From Halovulum marinum (GTDB lineage Bacteria; Pseudomonadota; Alphaproteobacteria; Rhodobacterales; Rhodobacteraceae): a DNA stretch of 64,000 bases. Where the stretch lies: contig NZ_WIND01000009.1 of assembly GCF_009697225.1 (NCBI RefSeq), positions 1 through 64,000 of the forward strand. Reading direction: 5' to 3'. Both the position numbers and the translations under genes were made by a program. The notes under the pieces were generated by a model. It made no database searches, was not told where the DNA came from, and worked only from the letters and a program-made list of their open reading frames with translations. Positions 34,867-44,596 of this stretch are shown here, one piece after another (position 1 is the stretch's first letter; every line of letters begins with the position of its first letter).

Positions 34867-35744
34867 CGGTGCAGCTCCTTGCCGGTGATCTCTTCGGTGA
34901 TGCGGGTGACGGACCAGTTGTCGCCGTTCGGGTATCTGGTCTTGCCGGCCTGGAACAGCTGCATCGCGGTGGACGCGGTGAACTGCGGCACGCCCAGCGA
35001 CCGGGCCATGTCCATGACGATGGTCAGGTCCTTGTACATGGTCGCGATATGGCTGCCGGTGCCCTCGAACCTGCGGTCGATGATGTTCTCCAGCGCGGCG
35101 CGCACCGCCGGGCAGCCGGCCGAGGAGTTCACGAACACGTCGTGGACCACCTGGCCCTTCACCCCGGCGGCGGCGGCCAGCGCGGCGGATTCGAACACGC
35201 CGGCGAAGATCGCGCCGTTCAGCGATTGCAGGCAGGCCTTGACCGTCTGCCCCATGCCGGGCTCGGTCCCGACGCGGTGGATGGTGGCCGAGACCGCCTC
35301 CATCGCCGGGCGGGCCCTGTCCAGCGCCGCGTCCGAGCCGGCGGCCATCATCACCAGGGTGCCGTTCTGCGCGCCGGGAAAGCCGCCCGAGACCGGCGTG
35401 TCGACCAGCGCGATGCCGGTGCCGTCCAGCGCGCGGCCGATCGCGGCGGCCTCGTCCGGAAGGATGGTGGCGGTCAGCAGGACCACCGATCCGGGGGCCA
35501 TCGCCGGCGCGACCTGATCGACGATGACGTCGTGCGCCTGCGCGCCGGTCATCACCATGACGAACACCGCGTCCGCGCCGGTCGCCGCCTCGGCGGCCGA
35601 CGCCGCCGGGATGCCGCCCAGCGCGGCGAACGCCTCCATCCGGCCTTGCGCCAGGTCGAAGCCGGTACACTCGAACCCGGCCGCGATCACATTCTTCGCC
35701 AGCCCGGAGCCCATGTCCCCGAGACCAATCACGCCTATACGCAT
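34863..35744 (-). CDS. NAD(P)-dependent 3-hydroxyisobutyrate dehydrogenase-family oxidoreductase
   Basis: 293 residues from MRIGVIGLGDMGSGLA (GGAGGTGG upstream; an ATG 5 codons earlier is weaker). Rossmann motif GLGDMG, substrate loop DTPVSGGFPGAQNGTL, and catalytic-Lys region GMGQTVKACLQSLNGAIFA (Lys in QTVKAC, Asn following) as in beta-hydroxyacid dehydrogenases. It oxidises a 3-hydroxy acid or sugar acid with NAD(P). First gene of a pair with the TIM-barrel protein. The resemblance to threonate/erythronate enzymes is only general. Confidence 0.85.
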   Translation of the reverse strand: MRIGVIGLGDMGSGLAKNVIAAGFECTGFDLAQGRMEAFAALGGIPAASAAEAATGADAVFVMVMTGAQAHDVIVDQVAPAMAPGSVVLLTATILPDEAAAIGRALDGTGIALVDTPVSGGFPGAQNGTLVMMAAGSDAALDRARPAMEAVSATIHRVGTEPGMGQTVKACLQSLNGAIFAGVFESAALAAAAGVKGQVVHDVFVNSSAGCPAVRAALENIIDRRFEGTGSHIATMYKDLTIVMDMARSLGVPQFTASTAMQLFQAGKTRYPNGDNWSVTRITEEITGKELHR

Positions 35745-35854
35745 CGCCACCACCTCCATCGCGTGCGCCCAGGCCTTCTTCCGCCACGCACGTGACCAGG
35801 TGAGGCAAACCGTCAACCCGTGCGGCGAGCCTGCCGCAGGTGCGCGTGATTTGT

Positions 35855-37081
35855 CTAGAGCGCGCCGCCGCTGGCGCGGCGATACCAGTCGACGATCAGC
35901 GCGCGCTCGGCGTCCTCCATGTGCGACAGGTTCGCGGGCGGCATGGCGCGGGTGACGCCGGCCTGAAGATAGATCTCGCGGGCGTGGCGGGCGATGTCCT
36001 CGGGGGTGTCCAGCCGCACGCCCTTGGGCGGCCAGAGAATGCCGTCCCAGCCCGGCTCGGCCGCGTGGCACATCGCGCAGCGGCCGGTCACCACGTCGGT
36101 CACCTGCGCGAAGCCGTCGGCGGCGGCGAAGCGCTGCGCGGCGGGGGTCATCGCCTGCGCCTCGGGCTGGCGCAGCGGCTGCGCGGACAGCCACATGATC
36201 ACGATGAAGATCACCGCCGTCGCCGCCCAGGTCCAGGTCGGGTTGCCCCGGCGCGCGTGCAGCGTGTTGAAGTAGTGCCGGATGGTGACGCCCATCAGGA
36301 ACACCAGGCTGGCGATCGCCCAGTTCCACGGGCTGGCGAAGGCCAGCGGATAATGGTTCGACAGCATCAGGAACAGCACCGGCAGCGTCAGGTAGTTGTT
36401 GTGCGTGCTGCGCTGCTTGGCGATCCTGCCGTACTTCGCATCCGGCGTGCGGCCGGCCTTCAGGTCCGCGACCACGATCTTCTGGTTCGGGATGATGATG
36501 AAGAACACGTTCGCCGACATGATCGTGGCGGTGAACGCGCCCAGATGCAGCAGCGCCGCCCGCCCCGAGAACACCTGCGCGTAGCCCCAGGCCATCGCCA
36601 CCAGGATCAGGTAAAGGCCCAGCATCAGCCGGGTGTTGTCGTCGCCGAAGCGGCTCTTGCAGATCAGGTCGTAGGCAAGCCAGCCGAAGCCGATCGAGGC
36701 CAGCGAGATCAGGATCGCGACCCAGATCGGCAGGTCCAGCACCGACGGGTCCACCAGATACAGCTCGGCGCCGACATAATAGACCAGCACCAGCATGGCG
36801 AAACCGGTCAGCCAGGTGGAATAGCTTTCCCATTTGAACCAGACCAGGTGGTCGGGAAGGTTCGACGGGGCGACCAGGTATTTCTGGATGTGGTAGAAGC
36901 CGCCGCCGTGGACCTGCCATTCCTCGCCGTCCGCCCCGCTTGCCAGGTTCCGGTCCCGGTGCAGCCCCAGGTCCAGCGCAATGAAATAGAAGGACGAGCC
37001 GATCCAGGCGATGCCGGTAATGACATGCGCCCAGCGGACCGCGAACTCGATCCAGGCGCCGATGACGGCGGCATCGTACAT
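35855..37081 (-). CDS. puuD: Membrane urate hydroxylase PuuD with C-terminal cytochrome c
   Basis: 408 residues. Eight or so transmembrane helices with PuuD signatures (WAHVITGIAWIGSSFYFIALD, THNNYLTLPVLFLMLSNHYP), then a periplasmic cytochrome c module containing CAMCH (about residue 325) and a distal Met in TRAMPP. It oxidises urate to 5-hydroxyisourate and passes electrons to the respiratory chain, replacing soluble uricase. uraH ends one base before it starts, so the product is handled by the next enzyme in the same mRNA. In the 110-bp gap upstream of the dehydrogenase gene I see no element. Confidence 0.96.
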   Translation of the reverse strand: MYDAAVIGAWIEFAVRWAHVITGIAWIGSSFYFIALDLGLHRDRNLASGADGEEWQVHGGGFYHIQKYLVAPSNLPDHLVWFKWESYSTWLTGFAMLVLVYYVGAELYLVDPSVLDLPIWVAILISLASIGFGWLAYDLICKSRFGDDNTRLMLGLYLILVAMAWGYAQVFSGRAALLHLGAFTATIMSANVFFIIIPNQKIVVADLKAGRTPDAKYGRIAKQRSTHNNYLTLPVLFLMLSNHYPLAFASPWNWAIASLVFLMGVTIRHYFNTLHARRGNPTWTWAATAVIFIVIMWLSAQPLRQPEAQAMTPAAQRFAAADGFAQVTDVVTGRCAMCHAAEPGWDGILWPPKGVRLDTPEDIARHAREIYLQAGVTRAMPPANLSHMEDAERALIVDWYRRASGGAL

Positions 37082-37082
37082 C

Positions 37083-37451
37083 TCAGCTGCCCCGGTAGGT
37101 GGAATAGCCGTAGGGCGAGACCAGCAGCGGCACGTGGTAGTGCGCGGCCGCGTCGGCGATGCCGAAGCGGATCGGCACCACCTCCAGGAACGCCGGCTCG
37201 GGCAGGTCGCTGCCCATGCGCAGGTGATAGTCGCCGACGTGGAACTCCAGCTGGTAAGTGCCGGTGGCGAAGGTCTCGACCGGCAGGATCGGCGCGTCGG
37301 TGCGCCCGTCGCTGTTGGTGACGCGTGTGGTCAGGTGCACGCGCCCGCCGTCGTCGACGCGGTAGAGCGAGATCTCGAGACCCTCGGCCGGCAGGCCCAG
37401 CGCCGTATCCAGCACATGCGTGGTCAGGAAACCGCCCGCAGGTTCGTTCAT
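37083..37451 (-). CDS. uraH: 5-hydroxyisourate hydrolase (transthyretin-like)
   Basis: 122 residues from [19 protein letters not shown], set by CCGGAGA. Family motifs: [13 protein letters not shown] (His), TNSDGRTD (Arg) and the C-terminal YRGS tetrapeptide of HIU hydrolases (not transthyretin). It converts 5-hydroxyisourate to OHCU. No signal peptide, so cytoplasmic. First gene of uraH-puuD, divergent from puuE. Confidence 0.96.
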   Translation of the reverse strand: MNEPAGGFLTTHVLDTALGLPAEGLEISLYRVDDGGRVHLTTRVTNSDGRTDAPILPVETFATGTYQLEFHVGDYHLRMGSDLPEPAFLEVVPIRFGIADAAAHYHVPLLVSPYGYSTYRGS

Positions 37452-37465
37452 CGCGTGTCTCCGGA

Positions 37466-37520
37466 TTGTCCTTGCCCGCGCGGGGCGTCTATTCTGCGCC
37501 GGATGTTGCGTCGCGACGCA
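37466..37520. promoter_or_regulatory. Divergent purine-catabolism promoter region with 14-bp perfect palindrome
   Basis: TTGTCC (37466-37471) and TATTCT (37490-37495), 18 bp apart, would drive puuE. Just past the predicted start lies TGCGTCGCGACGCA (37507-37520), a perfect 14-bp palindrome, 24 bp before the puuE ATG. On the other strand the same palindrome falls in the spacer of a weak promoter for uraH (TTGTGT, then CAACAT). One repressor at this site could control both operons. No regulator gene adjoins. Confidence 0.5.
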
Positions 37521-37544
37521 GCCCGACACAAGACCCGAGGTCCC

Positions 37545-38963
37545 ATGCCCGACCGCTATCCCCGCGACTTGCACGGCCACGGCCCCGCGCCCCGGGACCC
37601 GAAGTGGCCAGGCGGCGCCAAGGTCGTCGTCCAGATCGTCCTGAACTACGAGGAGGGCGGCGAGAACTGCCTGCTGCACGGCGATCCGGCCTCCGAGGCG
37701 TTCCTGTCCGAGGTCGTCGGCGCCCAGCCCTGGCCCGGCCAGCGGCACTGGAACGTCGAGACGATGTACGAGTACGGCGCCCGCGTCGGCTTCTGGCGGC
37801 TGCACCGGCTGCTGACGCAGATGAACGTGCCGGTCACCGTCTACGGCGTCGCCGCGGCGCTGGCGCGCAGCCCGGCGCAGGTCGCCGCGATGCAGGACGC
37901 CGGCTGGGAGATCGCCAGCCACGGCCTGCGCTGGATCGAGTACAAGGATTTCTCCGAGGCCGAGGAACGCGCCCACATGGACGAGGCGATCCGGCTGCAC
38001 ACCGAGGTGACGGGCGAGCGCCCGCGCGGCTGGTACACCGGCCGCTGCACCGAGCGCACGCTGGACCTGGTGACGCAGGAGGGCGGTTTCGCCTACGCCG
38101 CCGACAGCTACGCCGACGAGCTGCCGTACTGGCACCGGCACGGCGGGCGGGATCAGCTGGTGATCCCCTATTCGCTGGACGCCAATGACTCGCGCTTCGT
38201 CGGCGCACCCGGGTTCAGCCACGGGCAGGACTTCTTCACCTACCTGCACGACGCCTTCGACGTGATGTACGAGGAAGGCCACCACGGCCCGGCGCGGATC
38301 CTGTCGGTCGGCCTGCACTGCCGGCTGGCGGGCCGTCCGGGGCGGCTGGCGGGGCTGAAGAAGTTCCTCGAGCACGCGAAGCGGCACGAGGGCGTCTGGA
38401 TCGCGCGCCGCGTCGACATCGCCGGGCACTGGGCGAAGGCGCATCCGCCGCAGGCATGGGACCGGCCCTCGCAGATGGACCGCGAGACGTTCGTGGCGAA
38501 GTGGGGCGGGATCTTCGAGAACTCTGCCTGGGTGGCGGAACGGGCCTACGAGCTGGAACTGGGTCCGGCGCACGACACCGCCGTCGGGATGCATTCGGCG
38601 CTGGCGCGGGCGTTCCGCGCGGCCTCGGACGCCGAACGTCTGGGCGTGCTGCGGGCGCACCCGGATCTGGCGGGCAAGCTGGCCGCCGCACGGGCGCTGA
38701 CCCCGGAAAGCACCGCCGAGCAGGCCGGCGCCGGGCTCGACATGCTGACCGACGCCGAGCGCGCCCGGTTTGCCGAACTGAACACGCGCTACACCGACCG
38801 GTTCGGCTTTCCGTTCATCATCGCGGTCAAGGACCACGACAAGGCGGGGATCCTGGCCGCCTTCGAGGCCCGGCTGGAGAACGACCCCGAGGACGAGCGC
38901 GCCGCCGCCTGCCGGCAGGTCGAGCGCATCGCCGCGCTGCGGCTGAAGGACCGGCTGCCATGA
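37545..38963 (+). CDS. puuE: Bifunctional allantoinase (PuuE) / OHCU decarboxylase (UraD) fusion
   Basis: 472 residues from [13 protein letters not shown] (GAGG 4 bases upstream; an ATG at 37503 is also open). Residues about 1-300 are a metal-independent PuuE allantoinase of the polysaccharide-deacetylase fold ([41 protein letters not shown]). Residues about 310-472 are OHCU decarboxylase ([41 protein letters not shown]). Thus OHCU to (S)-allantoin and allantoin to allantoate are fused. The order of domains does not follow pathway order. First gene of a plus-strand operon with allE and allA. Confidence 0.94.
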   Translation: MPDRYPRDLHGHGPAPRDPKWPGGAKVVVQIVLNYEEGGENCLLHGDPASEAFLSEVVGAQPWPGQRHWNVETMYEYGARVGFWRLHRLLTQMNVPVTVYGVAAALARSPAQVAAMQDAGWEIASHGLRWIEYKDFSEAEERAHMDEAIRLHTEVTGERPRGWYTGRCTERTLDLVTQEGGFAYAADSYADELPYWHRHGGRDQLVIPYSLDANDSRFVGAPGFSHGQDFFTYLHDAFDVMYEEGHHGPARILSVGLHCRLAGRPGRLAGLKKFLEHAKRHEGVWIARRVDIAGHWAKAHPPQAWDRPSQMDRETFVAKWGGIFENSAWVAERAYELELGPAHDTAVGMHSALARAFRAASDAERLGVLRAHPDLAGKLAAARALTPESTAEQAGAGLDMLTDAERARFAELNTRYTDRFGFPFIIAVKDHDKAGILAAFEARLENDPEDERAAACRQVERIAALRLKDRLP

Positions 38964-39781
38964 CCCGCTATGCCCTGCCGGCCGCCGGCCTGCCCGACCA
39001 GCGAGCGGTGATGACCGACCGGGCGATCTTCACCGACGCCTACGCGGTGATCCCGCGCGGCGTGATGCGCGACATCGTCACCAGCTTTCTGCCCGGCTGG
39101 ACCGGCACCCGCGCCTGGATCATCGCGCGGCCGCTGAGCGGCTTCGCCGAGACCTTCGCGCAGTACATCGTCGAGGTTTCCGCCAGCGGCGGCTCGGACA
39201 CGCCCGAGCCGGACAGCCGGGCGCAGGCGGTGCTGTTCGTCGTCGGCGGCACCCTGACGGTGACGGTCGACGGCGCGACCGAGGCGCTGGCCGCGGGCGG
39301 CTTCGCCTACATCCCCTGCGGCGCGGACTGGTCGGTGCGCAACGACGCGGCCGAGCCCGCGACCTTCCACTGGGTCCGCAAGCGCTGGGAGCCTGCGCCG
39401 GGCCTCGACCGGCCCGACCCGGTCTTCGCCGACGAGGCGCGGATCGACCCGACGCCGATGCCCGGCACCGACGCCTGGACGACCACGCGCTTCGTCGATC
39501 CGGCCGATCTGCGCCACGACATGCACGTCACCGTCGTCACCTTCCGGCCCGGCGGCAACATCCCCTTCGCCGAGACGCATGTGATGGAGCACGGGCTCTA
39601 TGTGCTGGAGGGCAAGGCGGTCTACCGGCTGAACGGCGACTGGGTCGAGGTCGAGGCCGGCGATTTCATGTGGCTGCGCGCGTTCTGCCCGCAGGCCTGC
39701 GTCGCCGCCGGCCCCGGTCCGTTCCGCTACCTGCTCTACAAGGACGTGAACCGGCACCCGAAGCTGGGAGTGGGCGGATGA
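38960..39781 (+). CDS. allE: (S)-ureidoglycine aminohydrolase
   Basis: 273-residue bicupin. N-terminal cupin around [13 protein letters not shown] and [10 protein letters not shown]-terminal metal-binding cupin with [16 protein letters not shown] (His, Glu, His) and [14 protein letters not shown]. It hydrolyses ureidoglycine to ureidoglycolate with release of ammonia. ATGA overlap with puuE/uraD and with allA on the other side. The preceding enzyme, allantoate amidohydrolase, is not encoded in this window. Confidence 0.92.
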   Translation: MTRYALPAAGLPDQRAVMTDRAIFTDAYAVIPRGVMRDIVTSFLPGWTGTRAWIIARPLSGFAETFAQYIVEVSASGGSDTPEPDSRAQAVLFVVGGTLTVTVDGATEALAAGGFAYIPCGADWSVRNDAAEPATFHWVRKRWEPAPGLDRPDPVFADEARIDPTPMPGTDAWTTTRFVDPADLRHDMHVTVVTFRPGGNIPFAETHVMEHGLYVLEGKAVYRLNGDWVEVEAGDFMWLRAFCPQACVAAGPGPFRYLLYKDVNRHPKLGVGG

Positions 39782-40254
39782 TCCGCACCGAGCCGCTGAC
39801 CGCCGAGGCGTTCGCGCCGTTCGGCCAGGTGCTGCAGGTCGCGGGCGAGCCGTCGATGATCATCAACCAGGGCAATTGCGGGCGCTGGCACGACCTGGCC
39901 GACCTGGACATGGGCGGCGGGCGCGCCGGCCTGAGCCTGTTCCGGGCGAAGCCGCGCGCCCTGCCCTATGCGCTCGAGATGCTGGAACGGCACCCGCTGG
40001 GCGCGCAGGCGTTCGTGCCGATGACCGCCGATCCGTTCCTGGTGATCGTCGCCCCGGACGCGGGCGGGCGGCCCGGCGCGCCCCGCGCCTTCGTGACCGC
40101 GCCGGGCCAGGGGGTGAATTATCGCCGGGGCACCTGGCACGGAGTGCTGACGCCGCTGACCGGGCCTGGCCTGTTCGCGGTGGTGGACCGGATCGGCGAC
40201 GGCGACAACCTTCAGGAACACTGGCTCGAGACGCCGCTCACCATCGCCCGGTGA
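39778..40254 (+). CDS. allA: Ureidoglycolate lyase
   Basis: 158 residues. AllA hallmarks: LTAEAFAPFGQVL at the N-terminus, LSLFRAKPRALP, LERHPLGAQAFVPM, and GVNYRRGTWHGVLTPL. It splits ureidoglycolate into glyoxylate and urea. Last gene of the operon, in ATGA overlap with allE. The glyoxylate product connects to glycolate metabolism (glcDEF 6.6 kb away). Confidence 0.95.
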   Translation: MIRTEPLTAEAFAPFGQVLQVAGEPSMIINQGNCGRWHDLADLDMGGGRAGLSLFRAKPRALPYALEMLERHPLGAQAFVPMTADPFLVIVAPDAGGRPGAPRAFVTAPGQGVNYRRGTWHGVLTPLTGPGLFAVVDRIGDGDNLQEHWLETPLTIAR

Positions 40255-40493
40255 CCCGGATGCGGCGAAGGCCGCGCACTTCGCCCCCTGCCGCCGGGTC
40301 GCAGCCGCGACGCCCGCGCCGCCGCGGATCGAAGGCGAATTACCGTCATTCTGCCCGCGCAGCAGAAAAATAATTTGTACCGCAACACAAAATGGGCACT
40401 TTCTCGCGAAAATTAGCTGCTCATGATCCAGACGCGCTGCCGGCCGACGGTGTTCGGCGGTGCATGACCAGATAGTATTGAGGGCCTTGTATT
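40255..40493. other. Gap with AT-rich patch upstream of the TPR-sulfotransferase gene
   Basis: 239 bp without a gene. From about 40340 to 40425 it is clearly AT-richer than its surroundings, with poly-A/T tracts, consistent with a promoter for the following three-gene cluster. No clean -35/-10 pair or hairpin was found. Confidence 0.35.
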
Positions 40494-42257
40494 GTGACTA
40501 TCCCGGACGATCGCCTTGACCCCGCACCCGCCCCGATCGGCAAACTGGTTGACCTGGCTGAAGCTGCCTCGAACGAACGGAACTGGTCCGAGGCGATTGC
40601 CCGCTGGACCGCCTGTTTCGCACACCCCGAGGCGCACCCCGCACCGCGCTGGCACGCGGCCCTGGGCAACGCACTGCTGGCGTCCGGACAGGCGAATCGC
40701 GCCGTCGACGTTTTCGAGCCCGCACGCGTCCGGCATCCGAAGGCGCCGGAAATCGCGCTCGGGCTGGCGCGCGCCTACACCCGCGCCGAGCGGTGGGACG
40801 ACGCGGCCGGCGTGTGGGCGGCCTGCATCGCCGAGTTTCCCGACCGGGTCCGATCCGACTGGCGCGTGAATTATGCCGAATGCCTGGGCCATCTCGAGCG
40901 CTGGGCCGAGGCCGAGGAGCAGACAACGCTGGTAGTCGATACCGAGCCGGTGCGGGTGGCGATCATGGCGCTGCACGCGCGCTGCGCGCAGCAGCGCGGC
41001 GACTGGCCGGCCGCGCTGGAACGGTGGGACCGCTGCATCGCCGCGGCGGACGACGCGCGGCCGATCTGGCTGATGGACCGTGCCACCGCCCTGCAGGCGG
41101 TCGGGCGCAGCGCCGAGGCGACCGCGGCCTTCAACCTGATCCGCGACTCCGGCCGCGCCACCTGCAACGAAACGCGCCGCGCCTTCGTGCAGGCGATGAC
41201 GCGGGCCCGGCGGGGCGACGAGCTGGCGCAGGCGTTCACCGAAGGTTTCCTGAAGGACGCGCCGCCGGACCCGAGCGATCTGACCGCGGCGCGCGGGCTG
41301 ATCACCTGCAACCGCGTCGACGACGCGCGGCGGCTGTTCGCGCGCCTGCTGCCCGAGCTGCACAACGCTCAGGGGCTGGTCCGCAGCCTGAACATCGTCG
41401 CGCTGGCCCATGACGCCGACGAACGCCCGGCGCTCTACCGCCGGATCGCCGATCGCGCCCACGAGATGCTGGCCGCGGAGCCGACGGACGTGGCGCCGCT
41501 GCACCGCGCGCGGGTCGGCGCCGCCTTCGGCACCCGGGACATCGGCCTGATCCGAACGGCGGTCGCCGACGCCGAGGCGGACGATCCCGCCGCCGCCGCG
41601 CCTGCGCGCGAGATCCTGCGGCGCATCGAAACCCCGGACGATCCGGCGCACCGGCGCGGCAAGGTGTTCTGCATCGGCCTGTCCAAGACCGGCACCACCT
41701 CGCTGTCGCGGGCCCTCGGGATGCTTGGCTATGCCTCGGCGCACTGGGCGAACCCCTACACCTGGGAATTGCTGGGCGAGCGGGATCTGCTGCTGTTCGA
41801 TGCGCTGGCCGACACCCCGATCACCTGGCAGTTCCGGCAGCTGGAGGAATCGTTTCCCGACGCGCGGTTCATCTTCACCAGCCGGCCGCTGGAGGACTGG
41901 CGCAGGTCCTGGAGGAAACACATGATCCGCGACCTGGGCGTGGCGGATTTCGACGGCTTCAAGGCAATGATCGAAAGCCCCGATCGCGTTCGCTATGGCG
42001 AGCGGTACCGCCGCATTCACCGGGATCTCTATGGCCGATACGACGACCCCGACAGCGCGTTCCTGGGCCTGGGCGAGGAGATCCGCGCGCATTTCTCCGG
42101 CGCCAGGGCGGACAAGCTGCTGGAATTCGACGTGTTCGCCGGAGACGGGTTCAACAAGCTTTGCGGATTTCTGCGGCGGCCGATCCCGAAAGACCCCTTC
42201 CCGTGGAGCAATGCCGCCCACGAGAAGCCGCGGGTGGTCTACGCCACCGCCTCCTGA
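40494..42257 (+). CDS. TPR-like repeat protein with C-terminal sulfotransferase domain
   Basis: 587 residues from a GTG (GAGGG 9 bases upstream). Residues about 15-380 are helical repeats of TPR type (RNWSEAIARWTACF, PAPRWHAALGNALLASG, ERWAEAEEQ, GDWPAALERWDRCI). The C-terminal about 200 residues form a sulfotransferase: 5'-PAPS loop VFCIGLSKTGTTSLSRALG, then FIFTSRPLEDWRRSW (3'-phosphate-binding type). It probably sulfates a glycan, lipid or protein in the cytoplasm. It starts a cluster of three, followed by a related TPR-glycosyltransferase and another sulfotransferase. Confidence 0.85.
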   Translation: MTIPDDRLDPAPAPIGKLVDLAEAASNERNWSEAIARWTACFAHPEAHPAPRWHAALGNALLASGQANRAVDVFEPARVRHPKAPEIALGLARAYTRAERWDDAAGVWAACIAEFPDRVRSDWRVNYAECLGHLERWAEAEEQTTLVVDTEPVRVAIMALHARCAQQRGDWPAALERWDRCIAAADDARPIWLMDRATALQAVGRSAEATAAFNLIRDSGRATCNETRRAFVQAMTRARRGDELAQAFTEGFLKDAPPDPSDLTAARGLITCNRVDDARRLFARLLPELHNAQGLVRSLNIVALAHDADERPALYRRIADRAHEMLAAEPTDVAPLHRARVGAAFGTRDIGLIRTAVADAEADDPAAAAPAREILRRIETPDDPAHRRGKVFCIGLSKTGTTSLSRALGMLGYASAHWANPYTWELLGERDLLLFDALADTPITWQFRQLEESFPDARFIFTSRPLEDWRRSWRKHMIRDLGVADFDGFKAMIESPDRVRYGERYRRIHRDLYGRYDDPDSAFLGLGEEIRAHFSGARADKLLEFDVFAGDGFNKLCGFLRRPIPKDPFPWSNAAHEKPRVVYATAS

Positions 42258-42314
42258 CAAGATGTCTCGCGCATTCCCGGCCTGGGACGGACCCGGCCAG
42301 CCAAGGTGGACGAC

Positions 42315-44573
42315 ATGACGATCGACTTCGGGGCACACGGCGATGACGCCGCGCCGGACATGGGTTCCGCCGCGGACGGCGCGGCGAGCATCGAGGACGT
42401 GGTGGCGCGGGCCGAACAGGCGCGCGCGGACCGGAACTGGACCGCCGCCGCCGAGCTGTGGTCCGAGGCGTTGCGCCGGTTCCCGGGAAAGGCGCGGCCG
42501 GCCTGGTTCCTGAGCCTGGGCGACACGCTGCTGGACCTGCGCCGCACCGGCCGGGCCGAGCAGGTGTTCCAGGCGGGCGCCGAGCGCTTTCCCGCCGCCG
42601 TCGGGCTGCAGGCCGCGCTGGCCCGCACCGCCGTCGCCCGCCGCGACTGGCCTGCGGCCGCGCTGCGCTGGCAGGCGTGCGTCGACCGCTTTCCCGACGA
42701 GGTGCGGCCGCACTGGCTGATCTCGCTGGGCAGCGCGCTGATCAGCATGGGCAGCCTCGACCGGGCCGAGCGGGTGCTGGCCGATGCGGTCGCGCGGTTT
42801 CCCGACAACCGCCGGGCCTTCGTCTCGCAGGCCAGGGTCGCAGCGGAACGCCAGGACTGGGCGGAATGCGCCGCGCGCTGGCGCACGGTCATCGCCACCT
42901 TCCCCGATCAGGACCTGCCCGAGAACGGCGCCGGCCTCGCCCGTGCCCTGCGCATGGCCGGCCGCTTCGACGAGGCCGACGCCGTGCTGCGCAGCTATAT
43001 TGCCGCACACCCGAACGAGGCCGAGCTGTACATGGCGCTGGCGACCAACGCGCACATTGCGCGCGATACCGACGCGCGCGCGCGTCGCTGGGCGGATGCG
43101 CGGCAGCGGTTCCCCGCCGCGGTCGAGACCAGCCCGCTGTTCAAGGCGTTCCAGCTGGACGCGCAGACCGGCGCGGATGTCTCGGACGACTACCGGTTCG
43201 ACCCCGGCCTGACCGAGGCCGCCGCGCTGGCGCGGGTGAACTCGCTGTCGGCGCACCTGCTCGTGATCGACGCGGTGGCGCTGATCGGCCGCTATCACCA
43301 GCTCTACCCCGACAACCTGCGGATCTGGGCCAAGTACGTCCGCGGCCTGGCCCGGCAGCTGTCCGGTCCGGCCGACCTGGCGCGGCTGCTGGACGAGACC
43401 GCGCGCCTGTGCCGGGCGGCCCCGGAGAGCCGGCAGGCGATGCAGGAACGCGGCCTGGCGCTGATCTGTGCCGACGACCGCGACGCGATGCAGGATCATG
43501 TCGGGCGGATGGAGCGCGACCTGGGGCGCGGCGCAGACACCGACACGATGCGGATCTGGCTCCGCGCGGCGCAGGGCGACGCCGCGGGCGCCGCGCGGCT
43601 GTACGCCGAGCGGAAGCAGCACACCTACGTCCCGGCCAGCGACGCGCCGATCCGCCGGTTCGAGCGGCTGGACGACACGCCCGCGCCGGCGATGCGCGAC
43701 GGCATCGTGCTGTTCGCGCCGATGCGCAACGAACGGGCCTTCCTGCCCTGGTTCCTGAAGCATTATCGCGGCATCGGCGTCGAGCGATTCGTGCTGGTCG
43801 ACAACGGCTCGACCGACGGATCGCGGGACTACGCCGCGGCGCAGCCCGACGTGCTGCTCTACGGCACCGACGACAATTTCTTCCAGGCCGCCTCGGGGAT
43901 GCGGTGGATCAACCACATGATCGCGCTGCACGGCCAGGACAACTGGTGCCTGTTCGTGGACATGGACGAACAGCTGGTGTTTCCCGGCATGGACGGCACC
44001 GGGCTGCGCGGCCTGGTGACGGCGATGGCGGACCGCGGCGACGAGGTGATGCCGGCGTTCATGCTGGACACCTTTCCGCGGCGGATCGGCGATCTTTACG
44101 ACTGGCAGCCCGAACAGGACCCGCTGGAAGCGGTGCCGCTGTTCGACCGGACGCACTTCGCCTATGGCGGGCCGGATGCGCCGCACCGGCAGGTGCGCGG
44201 CGGCGTCCGCAACCGTCTGTTCGGCATGGCCGAGGTCCTGGAGAAGGCGCCGATCCTGCGCGGCCGGCCCGGGCTGCACTACACCGGCAACCACACCACC
44301 GCGCCGGCGCGGGTCAGCGATGCCGGCTGCGTGCTGCTGCACCACAAGATGCTGCAGGAGGGCATCGGCCTGAAATCGGAAATCCACATCACCGCCAACG
44401 AACGCGTCCGCGACCGCAACCCCGCCTGCCAGCGCCGCTACCTGCGCTACCGCGACGTGCTGCAGGCGCTGGGCCGAGATGCGGGGCTGGAATCGGAGCA
44501 AAGCGAGTGCTACCGCTCGGCCGAACAGCTGGTGCAACTGGGACTGATGAAGGAGATCGGCGATGCCGTGTGA
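42315..44573 (+). CDS. TPR-like repeat protein with C-terminal glycosyltransferase domain
   Basis: 752 residues from the ATG at 42315 (AAGG 8 bases upstream; GTG three codons earlier is possible). Residues about 25-270 are the same kind of repeats as in the previous gene (RNWTAAAELWSEALRRFP, RPAWFLSLGDTLLDLRR, RRDWPAAALRWQACVDRFP). The C-terminal half is a GT2/GT92-like glycosyltransferase: FAPMRNERAFLPWFLKHYRG, VLVDNGSTDGSRDYA, CLFVDMDEQLVFPG with the DxD-like motif, and a C-terminal LLHHKM. Sugar and acceptor unknown. Confidence 0.85.
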   Translation: MTIDFGAHGDDAAPDMGSAADGAASIEDVVARAEQARADRNWTAAAELWSEALRRFPGKARPAWFLSLGDTLLDLRRTGRAEQVFQAGAERFPAAVGLQAALARTAVARRDWPAAALRWQACVDRFPDEVRPHWLISLGSALISMGSLDRAERVLADAVARFPDNRRAFVSQARVAAERQDWAECAARWRTVIATFPDQDLPENGAGLARALRMAGRFDEADAVLRSYIAAHPNEAELYMALATNAHIARDTDARARRWADARQRFPAAVETSPLFKAFQLDAQTGADVSDDYRFDPGLTEAAALARVNSLSAHLLVIDAVALIGRYHQLYPDNLRIWAKYVRGLARQLSGPADLARLLDETARLCRAAPESRQAMQERGLALICADDRDAMQDHVGRMERDLGRGADTDTMRIWLRAAQGDAAGAARLYAERKQHTYVPASDAPIRRFERLDDTPAPAMRDGIVLFAPMRNERAFLPWFLKHYRGIGVERFVLVDNGSTDGSRDYAAAQPDVLLYGTDDNFFQAASGMRWINHMIALHGQDNWCLFVDMDEQLVFPGMDGTGLRGLVTAMADRGDEVMPAFMLDTFPRRIGDLYDWQPEQDPLEAVPLFDRTHFAYGGPDAPHRQVRGGVRNRLFGMAEVLEKAPILRGRPGLHYTGNHTTAPARVSDAGCVLLHHKMLQEGIGLKSEIHITANERVRDRNPACQRRYLRYRDVLQALGRDAGLESEQSECYRSAEQLVQLGLMKEIGDAV

Positions 44574-44596
44574 CGCCGCGGGGCGCGAGACCTGAC

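Noticed and set aside
34003-35744. Assignment of the dehydrogenase/TIM-barrel pair to the threonate/erythronate (LtnD-OtnI) pathway
   Set aside because: The DUF1537 kinase and aldolase partners are absent and sequence features are only family-level.
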